Notes: generated by a model from the sequence alone, not told the origin. A stretch of 64,000 nucleotides of DNA from RGIG3178 sp963674495 (GCA_963674495.2 CAXXLG010000001.1:558001-622000); one strand, 5' to 3'. Numbered from the stretch's first letter, positions 16,653 through 25,465 are shown. Numbers and translations are program-made.

Positions 16653-18341
16653 TTACCGGACGACGAACCATGCATAGCAGGTAGGCACGTTGTCCGTAAC
16701 ACTGCTTATCTCGCCATATACGATCACTGTATCACCCACAGCCACCACCGTATCGCCGTAATAGGAAAAGGTGAGATACTCACTCTCGCCAAGCGCCAGT
16801 GTCAGGCTATCCTCTTCCATCGCGCTGACCGTTCCACTCAGCTTGAGTTTATCGCCTTTGAAGTCGGAAAAATCTTCAAACAATTTCGCTAATTCAGGTG
16901 TGGTTGCGGCTTTTTGATAAGCTGTGGCATCGGGAATGCGTTCCACGCGGAAATTGTATACGCCGTCGCTTTTATCGCTCAAAGTTGCGGTAAGCGTGCC
17001 TTCGTATAAGCCAAGGCTACTCATGGACAACTTGATGGTGAACGTACCCTTGGTTTTCGAATAGGACAACCTGCCGCTGCCGGTCAACTTGAGCGACGCG
17101 CCTTTTTCCACCGTGCCCGATATGGTGACCGACTTGTCTTTGGTGCGGCTGGGCGGCACTGTGCCCACCGTGATGCTTACCGGGGGAAACGTCCTTGTCA
17201 CGGCAACGGTATGCCCGAAAGCACGGTAGTACGGGGTTGTGACAACAATGTCAACCGTGTTTTCCCCCATCGCCACCGGCAGTGCTTTGGAAAACGCGCC
17301 ATCCACAACATCTGAAGTCATGTCCTCACCATTGATGGTAACGGTGGAATTTCCAAGGACGTTCATGGACACCGTAATATTCTCCTGATAGGTCAGGACG
17401 ACGTTTTCGGCAGGCAATAGGTTTGTCACGATGGATTGGGGGATGTTGATAATCACGGGATCGCAGGGTACAGGGGTTTCATTGCCGCGATTGTCCAATA
17501 TGCCGAACGAAACTTCTACTGTCATGGCCTCTGCGTCGTCGGTAACGGTTTCGGGAATGAAATAGGAATCGGGGATGGTTACTGTTGCCAAGCCGTCGAT
17601 AAAGGTTAGGTGTTGATCGTTCAACGTATGCACCACAACCACATCGGGGTTATCACCGCTTATGGTGAACCTATGCGCCGGCAAGCCGTCCGAACCGGTG
17701 ATCGTTTCTACCACGGCCGGATACACCGTTGTTTCACCGATGCCAAACACGACCTTGAACATGCGCGGCCAGCTTTTAAACTGCGCGCGTACATAAAAAT
17801 GGGCGCCAACGCCGCCGCCAATCAATACGGCAAACAAGATCGACCAGATGAATATACGCATGCCGGTGGTTATGCGCCGCTTCTTCGTTTTTTCACCCTT
17901 TTTGTTCTTTTTATCCTGTGATTTGGCTTTTTTACGCCTCTTGCCACGCTTGTCCGTAGTTTCGGATAAAATATCCTTCTGATCGTCCGTGAAACTTTCG
18001 GTTTGTTCGGTTGGAACATCGACAGGCACAGAATCCGCCGGTAGTACCGGTTCTTCAGTGGATAGTGTAACGGGCGTTTCAACAACCGATGGTACTGGCG
18101 TTTGTGCCGCAGGCTGTTGCACGTCCGACGTGGGTTCGGACTTTGTTTGTTTGTTGTCAGTAAGTATTTTTGGGGCAGAACGATTGTCAAATGATGGTTT
18201 TGACAAACCGCCTATCCGCCGTGTGCTGCGCGCAGTACGTACGGGTCGATTCTGTTTCGTAGTGCCGTTGAGTGCGTAGCCGCAGGAGAGACACGACTTT
18301 TCCGTGTCATCAACTTCGTTTCCACAGCGGGGACAAATCAT
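16653..18341 (-). CDS. Zinc-ribbon membrane protein with a large extracellular region
   Basis: I do not recognise this 562-residue protein by function. From ATG at 18341 (supported by GAGGTG) it begins with a zinc ribbon MICPRCGNE...CLSCG, then a Pro/Thr/Ser-rich linker, a dense Lys/Arg patch (about 130-157), a single membrane helix (about 161-183), and about 375 extracellular residues. The outer part is beta-rich, with Thr/Val repeats that look like Ig-like strands and an OB-like C-terminal piece. The topology suggests a cytoplasmic sensor or tether connected to the envelope. Its stop codon lies one base from the stop of convergent hflX. The frame is open to 18419, but the longer N-terminus lacks family character. 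Confidence 0.7.
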   Translation of the reverse strand: MICPRCGNEVDDTEKSCLSCGYALNGTTKQNRPVRTARSTRRIGGLSKPSFDNRSAPKILTDNKQTKSEPTSDVQQPAAQTPVPSVVETPVTLSTEEPVLPADSVPVDVPTEQTESFTDDQKDILSETTDKRGKRRKKAKSQDKKNKKGEKTKKRRITTGMRIFIWSILFAVLIGGGVGAHFYVRAQFKSWPRMFKVVFGIGETTVYPAVVETITGSDGLPAHRFTISGDNPDVVVVHTLNDQHLTFIDGLATVTIPDSYFIPETVTDDAEAMTVEVSFGILDNRGNETPVPCDPVIINIPQSIVTNLLPAENVVLTYQENITVSMNVLGNSTVTINGEDMTSDVVDGAFSKALPVAMGENTVDIVVTTPYYRAFGHTVAVTRTFPPVSITVGTVPPSRTKDKSVTISGTVEKGASLKLTGSGRLSYSKTKGTFTIKLSMSSLGLYEGTLTATLSDKSDGVYNFRVERIPDATAYQKAATTPELAKLFEDFSDFKGDKLKLSGTVSAMEEDSLTLALGESEYLTFSYYGDTVVAVGDTVIVYGEISSVTDNVPTCYAWFVVR

Positions 18342-18478
18342 CTGCAACACCTCTTCATAGCCTATTTCATATATTATAGCAGAATCCGACATGGCACAAA
18401 AGGGTTTGTTGGGGAACATTCGCTTGATCCAACGAACATACGCATGATAGAATAAGCTATTGAATGAGGAGAAGATTT

Positions 18479-19624
18479 ATGGCAATCTATTTTGATAACA
18501 GTGCAACGACCCAACCGTTTGATTTTGTTGCCGAGCGCGTCCATAGTTATATGCTAGAATCCTATTTTAATCCGTCCGCGCTGTATGCACCGGCTCAAAA
18601 AGTGCAAAATGATATGAGGCTTGTTCGGCACGCGTTTGCGGTGGATCTTGGCGTGCACGAGCAGGAAATCATCTTTACCTCCGGTGGTTCGGAAAGCAAT
18701 AACACGGCGGTATTGGGCGTTGCGCTTGCGCAAAAAAAGCCTGCTCATTTCATCGTTTCCGCCATTGAACATGCCAGCGTCCATGAGGTCTTTCAGACGC
18801 TGGAGAGATTGGGCCATACCGTCACCTATTTACCCTGCAATCCCAATGGTGTTATCCATGATCAAACGTTGGCCAATGCGTTACGGCCCAATACGGCGCT
18901 TGTAAGCATTATGCATGTCAACAACGAAGTGGGCAGTATTATGGACGTCGCAGCGCTGAGCGCGATGACAAAGAAGCGGGTTCCGCAATGCCTGTTCCAT
19001 GCTGACGGCGTACAAGCGTATCCGAAGATTCGGGCTGATCTTAGAGATGTTGACCTGTACAGCATCAGCGGGCACAAGTTTCACGCGCCGCGAGGCATTG
19101 GCGTACTGATGTGTAAGAAACATTGCCGCCTTCAACCGATCCAGAGCGGTGGCGGTCAGGAAAACGGCCAACGCGGGGGAACGGAGAACACTGCGGGCAT
19201 CATGGGACTGTTTGAAGCACAGCAATACTATGTGAAATATCGCAGTGAGATCATCGATCATTTTAAATCGATCAGGAAAAGCCTGATCGAAGGACTCGTT
19301 GGGATACAGGACATACGGATAAACGGGGCGGACGGGGTTTTTGCCGCACCGCACATCCTATCGGTCTCCTTTGCGGGCGTACGGGGAGAATCTCTGGTGC
19401 ATGCTTTGGAGCAGAAGGAGATATTCGTTGGGACGGGTAGCGCTTGCTCCTCCCACAAAAAGGGCGCAAACCGCATATTGTCCGCCATGGGCGTACCGCC
19501 TCAATGGGCGGCCGGCACCATACGCTTTAGCTTCGGCTGTATGAATACAAAGGATGAAAGCGAAATCGTCGCATATGAAGTTGCGCAGGCGGTATCGTAT
19601 CTGAGGAGGTTTAAAAGGAGATAG
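18479..19624 (+). CDS. Cysteine desulfurase, probable ThiI partner
   Basis: The 381-residue PLP enzyme of the NifS/IscS class removes sulfur from cysteine as a protein persulfide. It shows FDNSATTQP at the N-terminus, ESNNTAVLG, the PLP-lysine segment SGHKFHAPRGIG, and the active-site Cys loop GTGSACSSHKKG. The start at 18479 follows GAGGAGAAG; an upstream in-frame ATG at 18464 lies within that sequence. It abuts thiI directly (stop 19624, next start 19625). In Bacillus the adjacent NifZ desulfurase is the dedicated sulfur donor for ThiI, so the same job is likely here. A second, Isc-type desulfurase lies at 55.4 kb. Confidence 0.92.
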   Translation: MAIYFDNSATTQPFDFVAERVHSYMLESYFNPSALYAPAQKVQNDMRLVRHAFAVDLGVHEQEIIFTSGGSESNNTAVLGVALAQKKPAHFIVSAIEHASVHEVFQTLERLGHTVTYLPCNPNGVIHDQTLANALRPNTALVSIMHVNNEVGSIMDVAALSAMTKKRVPQCLFHADGVQAYPKIRADLRDVDLYSISGHKFHAPRGIGVLMCKKHCRLQPIQSGGGQENGQRGGTENTAGIMGLFEAQQYYVKYRSEIIDHFKSIRKSLIEGLVGIQDIRINGADGVFAAPHILSVSFAGVRGESLVHALEQKEIFVGTGSACSSHKKGANRILSAMGVPPQWAAGTIRFSFGCMNTKDESEIVAYEVAQAVSYLRRFKRR

Positions 19625-20800
19625 ATGGAGAGACTCATACTCATCAAGTACGGTGAAATTCATTTAAAAGGGCTCAACCGCCCTTTTTTCAAGCGTATGC
19701 TCATCGAGCGGCTGGCCGAAACACTCAGAGGCTTGCACTGTGATGTATACGAGATGCATGGACGTGTATACGTTTCGCAGTATGATGCGGCGGACGAGGC
19801 GGAAGCGGTTGCGCGATGTCAGGATACATTCGGCGTTGTGGGCGTATGTCCGGCGCTTGTTGTGGACAAAACCATGGATGACATGGAGCGCGCCGCCATC
19901 ATGCAGATGCGGGATGCAAAGGCACAATTGAGCAAATGCCCGGTTACGTTTAAAGTGCATGCCCGCCGTGAGGACAAGACATTTGTGCCCAACAGCGATG
20001 GGATTGCAAGGGAAATCGGCGCACGGGTGCTACACGCTGATTCCGATGTCAAAGTGGATGTGCACAATCCCAATGTGATGGTGGAGATAGAGGTGCGCGA
20101 TAAGGCCTACGTATACGCGGCGGTTTTGCCGGGAGTGGGAGGCATGCCGGTTGGCAGCAGCGGACAAGCCGTGCTCATGCTGTCTGGCGGCATCGACAGC
20201 CCCGTTGCAGGCTATATGATGGCCAAACGCGGTATTGTGCTCAGCGCCGTACATTTTATGAGCCCGCCGCACACCGGGGAAGCGGCCAAGCAAAAAGTGT
20301 TGGATCTGACCAAACGGCTGGCGCGGTATTGTGGAACGATACCATTGTATATGGTAACATTTACCAGAATTCAGGAAGCCATCTATGAAGGATGCAGACC
20401 AAATTTGTTGACGGTGCTGATGCGCCGCGCCATGATTGGCATTGCACAGAATCTGGCACTACAAAACGGCGCCAAAGCACTGATCACCGGTGAGAGCCTG
20501 GGCCAGGTTGCCAGCCAGACGCTTGAATCTCTGTGCGCAACCAATGATGTGGCAAAAATGCCGGTATTCAGACCGCTCATTGGCATGGACAAGAATGACA
20601 TCATCGCGGTTGCCAAACGAATACAGACATTCGATATCTCCATCCGACCAGGAGAGGACTGTTGCACGGTGTTTGTACCCAAACATCCGAAAACCAAGCC
20701 CGTGATCGAAAAGCTCAGGGAGCAGGAGCAGAACATACCGTGGGACGCGTTGATTGAGCAAAGCGTTAACGACACGCAGTGCTTGATGGTTGATCCATAA
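19625..20800 (+). CDS. thiI: tRNA 4-thiouridine synthase ThiI
   Basis: The 391-residue protein makes 4-thiouridine at tRNA position 8. It has an N-terminal ferredoxin-like segment, a THUMP RNA-binding domain (about 60-165) and a PP-loop ATPase domain with the signature SGGIDSP near residue 185. It lacks the C-terminal rhodanese domain of E. coli ThiI, the usual short form in Gram-positives, so sulfur must come directly from the desulfurase encoded just upstream. A role in thiazole synthesis is less likely without that domain. The coding sequences touch without a gap, indicating translational coupling. Confidence 0.95.
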   Translation: MERLILIKYGEIHLKGLNRPFFKRMLIERLAETLRGLHCDVYEMHGRVYVSQYDAADEAEAVARCQDTFGVVGVCPALVVDKTMDDMERAAIMQMRDAKAQLSKCPVTFKVHARREDKTFVPNSDGIAREIGARVLHADSDVKVDVHNPNVMVEIEVRDKAYVYAAVLPGVGGMPVGSSGQAVLMLSGGIDSPVAGYMMAKRGIVLSAVHFMSPPHTGEAAKQKVLDLTKRLARYCGTIPLYMVTFTRIQEAIYEGCRPNLLTVLMRRAMIGIAQNLALQNGAKALITGESLGQVASQTLESLCATNDVAKMPVFRPLIGMDKNDIIAVAKRIQTFDISIRPGEDCCTVFVPKHPKTKPVIEKLREQEQNIPWDALIEQSVNDTQCLMVDP

Positions 20801-20844
20801 AACAGCTTATTTTTGCAAAATTCAAAATGACGACAATATGCAAA

Positions 20845-20880
20845 CAAATCCCACAATGGATTGGTGGGATTTGTTTTTTT
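20845..20880 (+). terminator. Intrinsic terminator after thiI
   Basis: A 10-bp perfect stem CAAATCCCAC/GTGGGATTTG (20845-20854 with 20864-20873) is followed by seven T. Confidence 0.92.
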
Positions 20881-20933
20881 GGAAGAAGGCCATGCCAAGT
20901 ACATTGATAAATGCATTTGAATGGCGCACTATG

Positions 20934-23255
20934 TCATACCAACGGCTTGGTCACATAGACATACACCTGATCACTGCGCTGTCCAAGCTCATGGCTGCTT
21001 GCATCCACGGGTTGGACCGAATAGGTATAGCCCTTGTTGGTCTGTGCATCCTTATCGACGTATGTCATGCGGTCATCCCCCGGCAACTTGGCAATAATCT
21101 GTTGGGCTTCGTCTTGGCATATCCTCAATATTTCATACGATGCGATATTGCTGGAGGATGAAAATGAGATAACGGGTTCGCCCAACGCGTTCAAGTCGAC
21201 GGTGAGATCATACACAAGGCATTGCAGTGCGTTGTTTTCGTTTTTGATCTCAGCGGCCAAATCACTGAATAGGTATTCCTCAACAACGTCGCTGTCCAGC
21301 AGATATCCGGCGGCGATTCGCACATCGCCGCTCAGAAGCGCCGCCTTGTCAAGACGCAGAATTTCAACGCTGTCAGGCGTGGTATAGTGCGGCGCGGATT
21401 GATCCTGGTAATAGGCGCTTATCACTGACTTGAGCAATTTAGCGGGATAGGTTCCGCCGGTTGCGGCGGATGGCAGGAAATGGTCGTTGTCCGTTTTGTC
21501 GAATCCCATCCATACGACGGCACACAGATCGGCATTGAATGCCGCCATCCAGATATCCCTGTTACCGATGGATCCGTAGCCGTTTGTGCCGGTCTTGCCC
21601 GACAACGCGATGTCCTCCATATACAGGTTATGGCCGGTTCCTTCCTCCACAACATCGCGTAGCATATCAGCTAAAATGAAGGCGGTGTCCTCATTCAATA
21701 CCCGTGTAGCTTCTTGGCTGGATTGATAGAGGATGTTTCCCATACAATCCTGAATGCACGTTACAAGGGTGGGTGTCCGGTACATGCCCAACGAGGCAAA
21801 TGCACCGTACGCCGCGCACAGTTCCAGCGGCGTTACTCCTGTTTCAAACCCGCCCAGCGCAAGCGAAAGACCCATATCGTTGTTCCCAAAGGGTATGCCG
21901 ACTGAGGATGCAAACGATTTGGCGTTGGGTATACCGGTGTTCAACAGTATCTCAACCGCCGGCACATTCAACGATTTTACCAAAGCCTCGCGCATCGTAA
22001 CCGCGCCCATGTATTTGTCATTGAAGTTCGACGGCGTATAATTGTTAAAACTCTTGGGCTCATCGATTATAACTGAAATAGGAGAGTAAGCGCGGCTTTG
22101 CAGTGCGGGCGCGTATACCATCACCGGTTTGATGGCGGAACCGGGTTGGCGGCGGCTGTTCAAAGCGCGGTTCAACCCGCGTTTCACCTCATATTGACGG
22201 CCGCCCATGATGGCCATGATATAGCCCGTATCGGGGTCGATGCACACGAATGCCGCCTGTGCGACACTGCCATCCGCGGCATTTGCGGGGAAAAGCGAAT
22301 CTTGTTTGAACGCTTCTTCCAAGATGGATTGGAGATTCGTATCCATGGCGGTATATATGCGGTATCCGCTGGTGACAACTTCCTCGTACGATATACCAAG
22401 AATATCGGAAGCTTCATCCAGCGCTGCATCGAGATAGAACCCGTACGAATCGTTGGACGGAGAAAGAGATAGCGCTAGCGGTTTGGATTTTGCCTGTTGC
22501 GCCTGTTCATTCGTAATGAATGTGTATTCGGCCATTAGATTCAACACAGTATTGCGCCGTGCAACGGACGCATCAGGATTGTTGTGCGGCGCGTAGCGGG
22601 CCGTGGATTTCAATATACCCGCCAACAACGCCCCTTCATCCAACGTAAGCTGTGAAGCTGGTTTTGAGAAATACGTTTGTGAGGCTGCTTCTATGCCGTA
22701 TGCATTGGCGCCAAAATAAATGTAGTTGAGATACATCTCCAAAATCTCATCCTTTGTGTAACGCCGCTCCAGTTCCAACGCCAACAGTGCTTCTTCAATT
22801 TTGCGCGAAAAGACTTTTTTACTATCGAGTAGACTGTTCTTAATCAATTGCTGCGTGATGGTGGATGCGCCCTCCACCAGCTTTCCGGCTTTAATATCGT
22901 TGACCAGAGCACCGAAAATGCGCTTGATATCTATACCGCTATGTGAATAAAAACGAACGTCTTCCGCAGCGACAAAAGCTTTTTGTACAACTTCCGGAAC
23001 ATCGGACAAAGGTACCCAAATTCTGTTTTCAAGTCCGTGGACGTTTGCGATCTCCACGCCGTTGCAATCGTAAATAAGCGTACTTTGTTCCACGTTATAA
23101 ATCTTTTGAGGATCAAGCCGACTGGTGATGTCAAAACCGAGAAAATATGCCGTACCAAAAGCAACGGCGCAAATCAATGCAACCGTCAAAAACAGCATTG
23201 CCGTTTTGAGCACACGGATTATCCGCTGCCTGTTGGTGAAATCAGAATTTTCCAT
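20934..23255 (-). CDS. Class A penicillin-binding protein (transglycosylase/transpeptidase)
   Basis: The protein of about 773 residues polymerises and crosslinks peptidoglycan. After a short cytoplasmic stretch and one membrane helix (about 15-40) comes a GT51 domain with AAEDVRFYSHSGID and EGASTITQQL. The transpeptidase domain has SxxK in QPGSAIKP, SLN in KSLNVPA, and KTGT in SGKTGTNGYG. The C-terminal ~100 residues resemble a fibronectin III module. The ATG at 23255 is used; a TTG at 23264 is also possible. It is divergent from spoIIAA and close to the sigF operon, which suggests but does not prove a sporulation role. Confidence 0.94.
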   Translation of the reverse strand: MENSDFTNRQRIIRVLKTAMLFLTVALICAVAFGTAYFLGFDITSRLDPQKIYNVEQSTLIYDCNGVEIANVHGLENRIWVPLSDVPEVVQKAFVAAEDVRFYSHSGIDIKRIFGALVNDIKAGKLVEGASTITQQLIKNSLLDSKKVFSRKIEEALLALELERRYTKDEILEMYLNYIYFGANAYGIEAASQTYFSKPASQLTLDEGALLAGILKSTARYAPHNNPDASVARRNTVLNLMAEYTFITNEQAQQAKSKPLALSLSPSNDSYGFYLDAALDEASDILGISYEEVVTSGYRIYTAMDTNLQSILEEAFKQDSLFPANAADGSVAQAAFVCIDPDTGYIMAIMGGRQYEVKRGLNRALNSRRQPGSAIKPVMVYAPALQSRAYSPISVIIDEPKSFNNYTPSNFNDKYMGAVTMREALVKSLNVPAVEILLNTGIPNAKSFASSVGIPFGNNDMGLSLALGGFETGVTPLELCAAYGAFASLGMYRTPTLVTCIQDCMGNILYQSSQEATRVLNEDTAFILADMLRDVVEEGTGHNLYMEDIALSGKTGTNGYGSIGNRDIWMAAFNADLCAVVWMGFDKTDNDHFLPSAATGGTYPAKLLKSVISAYYQDQSAPHYTTPDSVEILRLDKAALLSGDVRIAAGYLLDSDVVEEYLFSDLAAEIKNENNALQCLVYDLTVDLNALGEPVISFSSSSNIASYEILRICQDEAQQIIAKLPGDDRMTYVDKDAQTNKGYTYSVQPVDASSHELGQRSDQVYVYVTKPLV

Positions 23256-23485
23256 CCCTATCAATATGCCCGTCGTTTCAATGCACTATAAGCATGAGTG
23301 AGGAAGGAAAAAAATTTAAATAATCCTAGGGTCTGAATGCATTCTTTTTTAAAAGCATGCGTTCAAATCTGATGTTGCCCGCACTGAAAAAAGCGCAACC
23401 GCGTGATTCAGAATACTTTATTTTATGAAAATGGATATATTTGACAAATATGGACACAATAGGATAAAAGACGTGGTATTTCGAG

Positions 23486-23515
23486 AGAGGACAACCGTTG
23501 TTCGAAATCGAATGT
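23486..23515 (+). promoter_or_regulatory. Candidate sigma-H promoter of the spoIIA operon
   Basis: AGGACAA (AGGA at 23488-23491) and ATCGAATGT (GAAT at 23510-23513) fit the sigma-H pattern RnAGGAwWW, 11-12 nt, RnnGAATww, with two mismatches and a 12-nt spacer. The expected start would precede the spoIIAA ribosome-binding site by about 10 nt. The Bacillus spoIIA operon is transcribed by sigma-H. Confidence 0.5.
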
Positions 23516-23541
23516 ATGTTAGAAGGACAAGGGGGGAGAAC

Positions 23542-23850
23542 ATGCAGACCAAAATCAGGCACAAGGGCGGGCTCTGTCTGATCCAGATATTTGGGGAGTT
23601 GGATCATCATAGCGCGCCCATGCTCGCTAGGGAGCTTGACAGAGCAATCAATTCAGGCAATGTTCGGGAACTGCGCCTGGATCTTGCAAAAATGACGTTT
23701 ATGGACAGCAGTGGCATCGGCGTTTTGATCGGACGGTATAAACGCTTGAAAAAAAGCGGTGCGGTGCTTAGCATCGTCAATCCGACAAAGGTTGTGGATC
23801 GTATTTTTCGTATGTCCGGATTGTATCAAATATTTAACAAAGTGGGTTAA
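23542..23850 (+). CDS. spoIIAA: Anti-anti-sigma factor SpoIIAA
   Basis: The 102-residue STAS-domain protein releases sigma-F in the forespore by binding the anti-sigma factor SpoIIAB. The phosphorylatable serine lies in the conserved MDSSGIGVLIGRY segment (about residues 54-66). Length is close to that of Bacillus SpoIIAA (117). The open frame extends upstream to 23425, but GGGGGGAG at 23531-23538 places the start at ATG 23542. It is the first gene of the spoIIAA-spoIIAB-sigF operon, 15 nt before spoIIAB. Confidence 0.95.
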   Translation: MQTKIRHKGGLCLIQIFGELDHHSAPMLARELDRAINSGNVRELRLDLAKMTFMDSSGIGVLIGRYKRLKKSGAVLSIVNPTKVVDRIFRMSGLYQIFNKVG

Positions 23851-23865
23851 CGGGAGGGTCAATTG

Positions 23866-24312
23866 ATGAAACAGAATACGATGCGACTATGCTTTGATGC
23901 GCTCTCGCAGAACGAAGCATTTGCACGTGTCACGGTGGGAGCGTTTTTCTCACAGCTCAATCCGACGCTGGAGGAGCTGGCCGACGTTAAGACTGCGGTA
24001 AGCGAAGCGGTGACCAACGCGATCATTCATGGATATGGATCAAAGGGCGGTACAATAGAGATCGCGTGTACGCTGTTTGACCAAAGCATGACGGTGACCA
24101 TCTTGGATTATGGCAGGGGTATTGATGATATTGAACAAGCCATGCAGCCGTTCTTTACCACGGGACCGCAGGACCAACGTTCCGGCATGGGATTCATGGT
24201 AATGCAATCTTTCATGGATGATCTTACGGTGGAAAGCACCGTTGAAAAAGGAACAAAGATCACGATGAAAAAAACCGTACGTGGTGATCATGATGCAGCA
24301 GAACAGAAGTGA
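23866..24312 (+). CDS. spoIIAB: Anti-sigma F factor / protein kinase SpoIIAB
   Basis: The 148-residue GHKL-family kinase holds sigma-F inactive in the mother cell and phosphorylates SpoIIAA. The N-box is present as VKTAVSEAVTNAIIHG, followed by DYGRGIDDIEQA and the G-box segment RSGMGFMVM. A TTG at 23863 precedes the ATG at 23866; the ATG is used because GGGAGGG at 23852-23858 gives 7-nt spacing. The 3' end overlaps sigF by 23 nt, suggesting coupled translation and a fixed stoichiometry. Confidence 0.95.
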   Translation: MKQNTMRLCFDALSQNEAFARVTVGAFFSQLNPTLEELADVKTAVSEAVTNAIIHGYGSKGGTIEIACTLFDQSMTVTILDYGRGIDDIEQAMQPFFTTGPQDQRSGMGFMVMQSFMDDLTVESTVEKGTKITMKKTVRGDHDAAEQK

Positions 24313-25051
24313 AACAAGAGGCGAGCTTTTGACGCACGAGCAAACGCTGGCGCTGCTTAAGAGGGTAAAAGAGGGTGACGAGAGCGCCAAGGAAACGCTT
24401 GTGTGCAAAAACATCGCCCTTGTTAAGAGTGTTGTCAAAAGATTCCTGGGACGCAATCTTGACTACGATGACCTGTTTCAACTCGGGTGTATGGGATTGG
24501 TCAAAGCCATCATAAACTATGACACTTCATATAACGTACGGTTTTCCACCTATGCAGTACCCTTAATTCTCGGCGAAATCCGAAGGTTTCTGCGTGATGA
24601 TGGTGCGGTGAAGGTGGCGCGGCCTGTCAAAGAACTCTATGTCAAAGCGATGGGTGTGTCGCAAAAATTAAGCAATCAATACGGACGTGAAGCGAGCGTG
24701 GAGGAAATAGCCGCACAGATCGGCTGTTCCAAAGAGGAAATTGTGCAGTCGCTGGAGGCGGCGCGTATGCCGGTATCTCTCAATGCACCGTTGCAGGACG
24801 AGGGCGGCCGGGAATTAACGCTGGATGATTGCATCGGCAAAGCGGATGAAAGCGGAATTGCTCTGGACCGTGTGATGCTGCGCGAAATGCTCCAATGCCT
24901 GGCGCCGCGTGAACGCCAAGTGATATTTCTGCGCTATTTTAAGGATCAAACGCAAAGCGAAATTGCGGCGAGACTCGGTATTTCGCAGGTTCAGGTTTCG
25001 CGCCTTGAAAGCAAGATCATTCAAAAATTGCGTGAGGAAGCCATTGGTTAA
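24290..25051 (+). CDS. sigF: Forespore sigma factor F
   Basis: The 253-residue sigma-70-family protein has region 2 (DYDDLFQLGCMGL and FSTYAVPLILGEIRRFLRDD), region 3, and region 4 with a C-terminal helix-turn-helix (QSEIAARLGISQVQVSRLE). Its place directly behind spoIIAA and spoIIAB identifies it as sigma-F rather than the related sigma-G. Starts at GTG 24281, ATG 24290 or ATG 24293 are all in frame and inside spoIIAB; 24290 is a reasonable choice. It should direct early forespore genes after septation. A terminator follows the stop. Confidence 0.95.
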   Translation: MMQQNRSETRGELLTHEQTLALLKRVKEGDESAKETLVCKNIALVKSVVKRFLGRNLDYDDLFQLGCMGLVKAIINYDTSYNVRFSTYAVPLILGEIRRFLRDDGAVKVARPVKELYVKAMGVSQKLSNQYGREASVEEIAAQIGCSKEEIVQSLEAARMPVSLNAPLQDEGGRELTLDDCIGKADESGIALDRVMLREMLQCLAPRERQVIFLRYFKDQTQSEIAARLGISQVQVSRLESKIIQKLREEAIG

Positions 25052-25070
25052 TGAGGAATAATATGGAAGT

Positions 25071-25091
25071 GGACGCTATGCGTCCTTTTTT
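25071..25091 (+). terminator. Intrinsic terminator after sigF
   Basis: The stem GGACGC/GCGTCC with a TAT loop (25071-25085) is followed by six T. It separates the spoIIA-sigF unit from the spoVA unit. Confidence 0.88.
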
Positions 25092-25118
25092 ATATTTAAA
25101 AAATATTTGAACATACTA
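25090..25118 (+). promoter_or_regulatory. Candidate sigma-G promoter of the spoVA operon
   Basis: TTATA (25090-25094), a 17-nt spacer and CATACTA (25112-25118) resemble the sigma-G pattern GYATA, 17-18 nt, CATnnTA, with one mismatch in the -35. The spoVA operon is a known sigma-G target in Bacillus. The ribosome-binding site AAGGAG follows at 25138-25143. Confidence 0.45.
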
Positions 25119-25151
25119 ACAATACGATCACGGTGGAAAGGAGTATTTATC

Positions 25152-25298
25152 TTGCAAAAGAAAAAAAACAGATCCATATACGGTCCACGGCTTCTGATTG
25201 CAATCGGCATCGTCTTGGCAATGGGGATCCTGCTGTTTATTCACAGTTCTCTGTCAAACAGCGTAACCGGCATCAAACAGGTTTTTGCAGGATGGTAA
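25152..25298 (+). CDS. Small membrane protein at the head of the spoVA operon, possibly frameshifted
   Basis: TTG at 25152, 8 nt after AAGGAG, opens a 48-residue frame with a basic N-terminus (MQKKKNRS) and one membrane helix (about 12-32). It stops at 25298. The next forward frame is open to a stop at 25405-25407 and encodes a smooth Pro/Gly-rich tail (TAYADNDVPTPNG... ending PRIGWA). If one T were missing from the T5 run at 25282-25286 the two parts would join into an ~84-residue protein. In Bacillus spoVAA and spoVAB occupy this place; this protein resembles neither. I do not recognise the family. Confidence 0.55.
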   Translation: MQKKKNRSIYGPRLLIAIGIVLAMGILLFIHSSLSNSVTGIKQVFAGW

Positions 25299-25465
25299 AA
25301 CAGCATATGCAGATAACGATGTGCCGACACCAAATGGATTACTTGGTAGAGGATCAAAAGACCAAGCTCCACTGTCTACCCGATCACCGCGTATTGGATG
25401 GGCATAATCTTGAGGAGCGCGAAGAAAGATTGCATACAAAAGGCTATAAAGAGGAGAAGTGAACC

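Noticed and set aside
23250..23300. Sigma-F/G-like promoter for the PBP gene at 20934-23255
   Set aside because: A GGGCATATT-like -10 can be read on the minus strand, but it lies so close to the start codon that no room for a leader remains.
25292..25462. 57-codon frame between the small membrane gene and spoVAC
   Set aside because: Its His/Met/Gln-rich product looks less natural than the overlapping tail in the neighbouring frame, and it lacks a ribosome-binding site.
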